This document shows positions 63,707 to 64,000 of a DNA stretch of 64,000 nt, in pieces; within the stretch, counting starts at the first letter, position 1; each line of letters begins with the position of its first letter. The translations under genes were made by a program, and so were the position numbers. The stretch lies in NCBI GenBank assembly GCA_044379485.1, contig JBIPOE010000007.1, forward strand, positions 1 through 64,000, written 5' to 3'. The notes beneath the pieces were generated by a model, which did not search any database, was not told where the DNA came from, and saw only the letters and a program-made list of their open reading frames with translations. Origin of the DNA: CAMDMI01 sp044379485. Lineage in GTDB: Bacteria; Bacteroidota; Bacteroidia; Cytophagales; Flexibacteraceae.

Positions 63707-64000
63707 TTGAACCTCAAAAAAAAAATCCTGATTGTAGACAACCACGACTCCTTTACCTACAACATCTGGGACTATTTCAGCATTTTAGGCACTAAGGTTG
63801 AAGTAATACGGATTGAAAAAATAACTGAAGCAAATTTTGAAAATATTGATGGCGTGGTGCTTAGTCCGGGACCTGGGCACCCGGCAAATATTCCGGAATT
63901 AAAAAAAATCATACAATATGTTGCTCCAAGATATCCGGTTTTAGGCATTTGTCTCGGATTTCAAGCCTTGGCTTTAGAATTTGGTTTTGAGGTCGAAAAA
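63707..64000 (+). CDS. trpG: Anthranilate/aminodeoxychorismate synthase component II, 5' part
   Basis: TrpG/PabA supplies ammonia from glutamine to anthranilate or aminodeoxychorismate synthase. The visible 98 residues hold KILIVDNHDSFTYNIWDYFS, LSPGPGHPANIPELKK and the nucleophile loop LGICLGFQALALEFGFEVEK, in which the cysteine is the catalytic nucleophile. The frame is open to the window edge. The start is a TTG followed two codons on by a run of ten A. It is related to the broken copy at 49620. Confidence 0.88.
   Translation, partial: MNLKKKILIVDNHDSFTYNIWDYFSILGTKVEVIRIEKITEANFENIDGVVLSPGPGHPANIPELKKIIQYVAPRYPVLGICLGFQALALEFGFEVEK

Overview
The window reads as chromosomal DNA of a Bacteroidota bacterium, probably of the Cytophagales or a relative. 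The evidence is AT-rich sequence, -7 promoter boxes of the TAnnTTTG type instead of sigma70 boxes, at least six proteins ending in a type IX secretion (T9SS) sorting domain, a PorT gene, and lineage-typical families (DUF349, DUF2452, PorT beside UbiE). The genus cannot be named from sequence reading alone. No tRNA, rRNA or CRISPR array was seen.

Positions 1-31,600 are mostly housekeeping. The left edge holds the tail of an ISL3-like transposase. Then come an exonuclease/GIY-YIG fusion, a pseudouridine synthase with a very long repetitive basic tail, the acpP-fabF-rnc cluster, a wecB-like epimerase, a DUF4143 ATPase, a penicillin-acylase homologue followed by an orphan HsdR_N nuclease-like protein, a SWIM/SNF2 helicase, lipA, pepP, dut, fahA, and a minus-strand run ileS, antitoxin, vapC, ubiE, porT. 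Two toxin-antitoxin-like pairs sit directly behind essential genes: DUF6922 plus an AbiEii-like protein behind lipA, and an antitoxin plus VapC behind ileS.

Positions 31,600-43,300 hold a decayed secreted or beta-barrel gene, a T9SS M1 aminopeptidase, a Big2-domain lipoprotein paired with a His-tailed secreted protein, glutamate dehydrogenase, a PaaI-like thioesterase, a small lipoprotein and class Ia nrdA. Clear hairpin terminators separate several of these units.

Positions 43,300-64,000 are the accessory, secretion-rich part. Two giant T9SS proteins (1981 and 1761 residues) share a nearly identical C-terminal module of about 440 residues but differ in their N-terminal parts. Between them lie a broken trpG copy fused to a broken IS256-type transposase and a four-gene minus-strand operon (lamin-tail lipoprotein, SdiA-regulated-like propeller, OprP-type porin, T9SS protein). 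After the second giant come a T9SS protein with two OB-fold modules and an intact trpG cut by the right edge. The layout suggests an old duplication of a giant-gene plus trpG unit, later IS insertion and decay, and homogenisation of part of the shared C-terminal module.

The most notable observations are the mix-and-match C-terminal module, the in-frame trpG/transposase chimera, the TA-like pairs riding on lipA and ileS, and an inverted-repeat element behind nrdA. No complete new defence or metabolic system can be claimed from this window.
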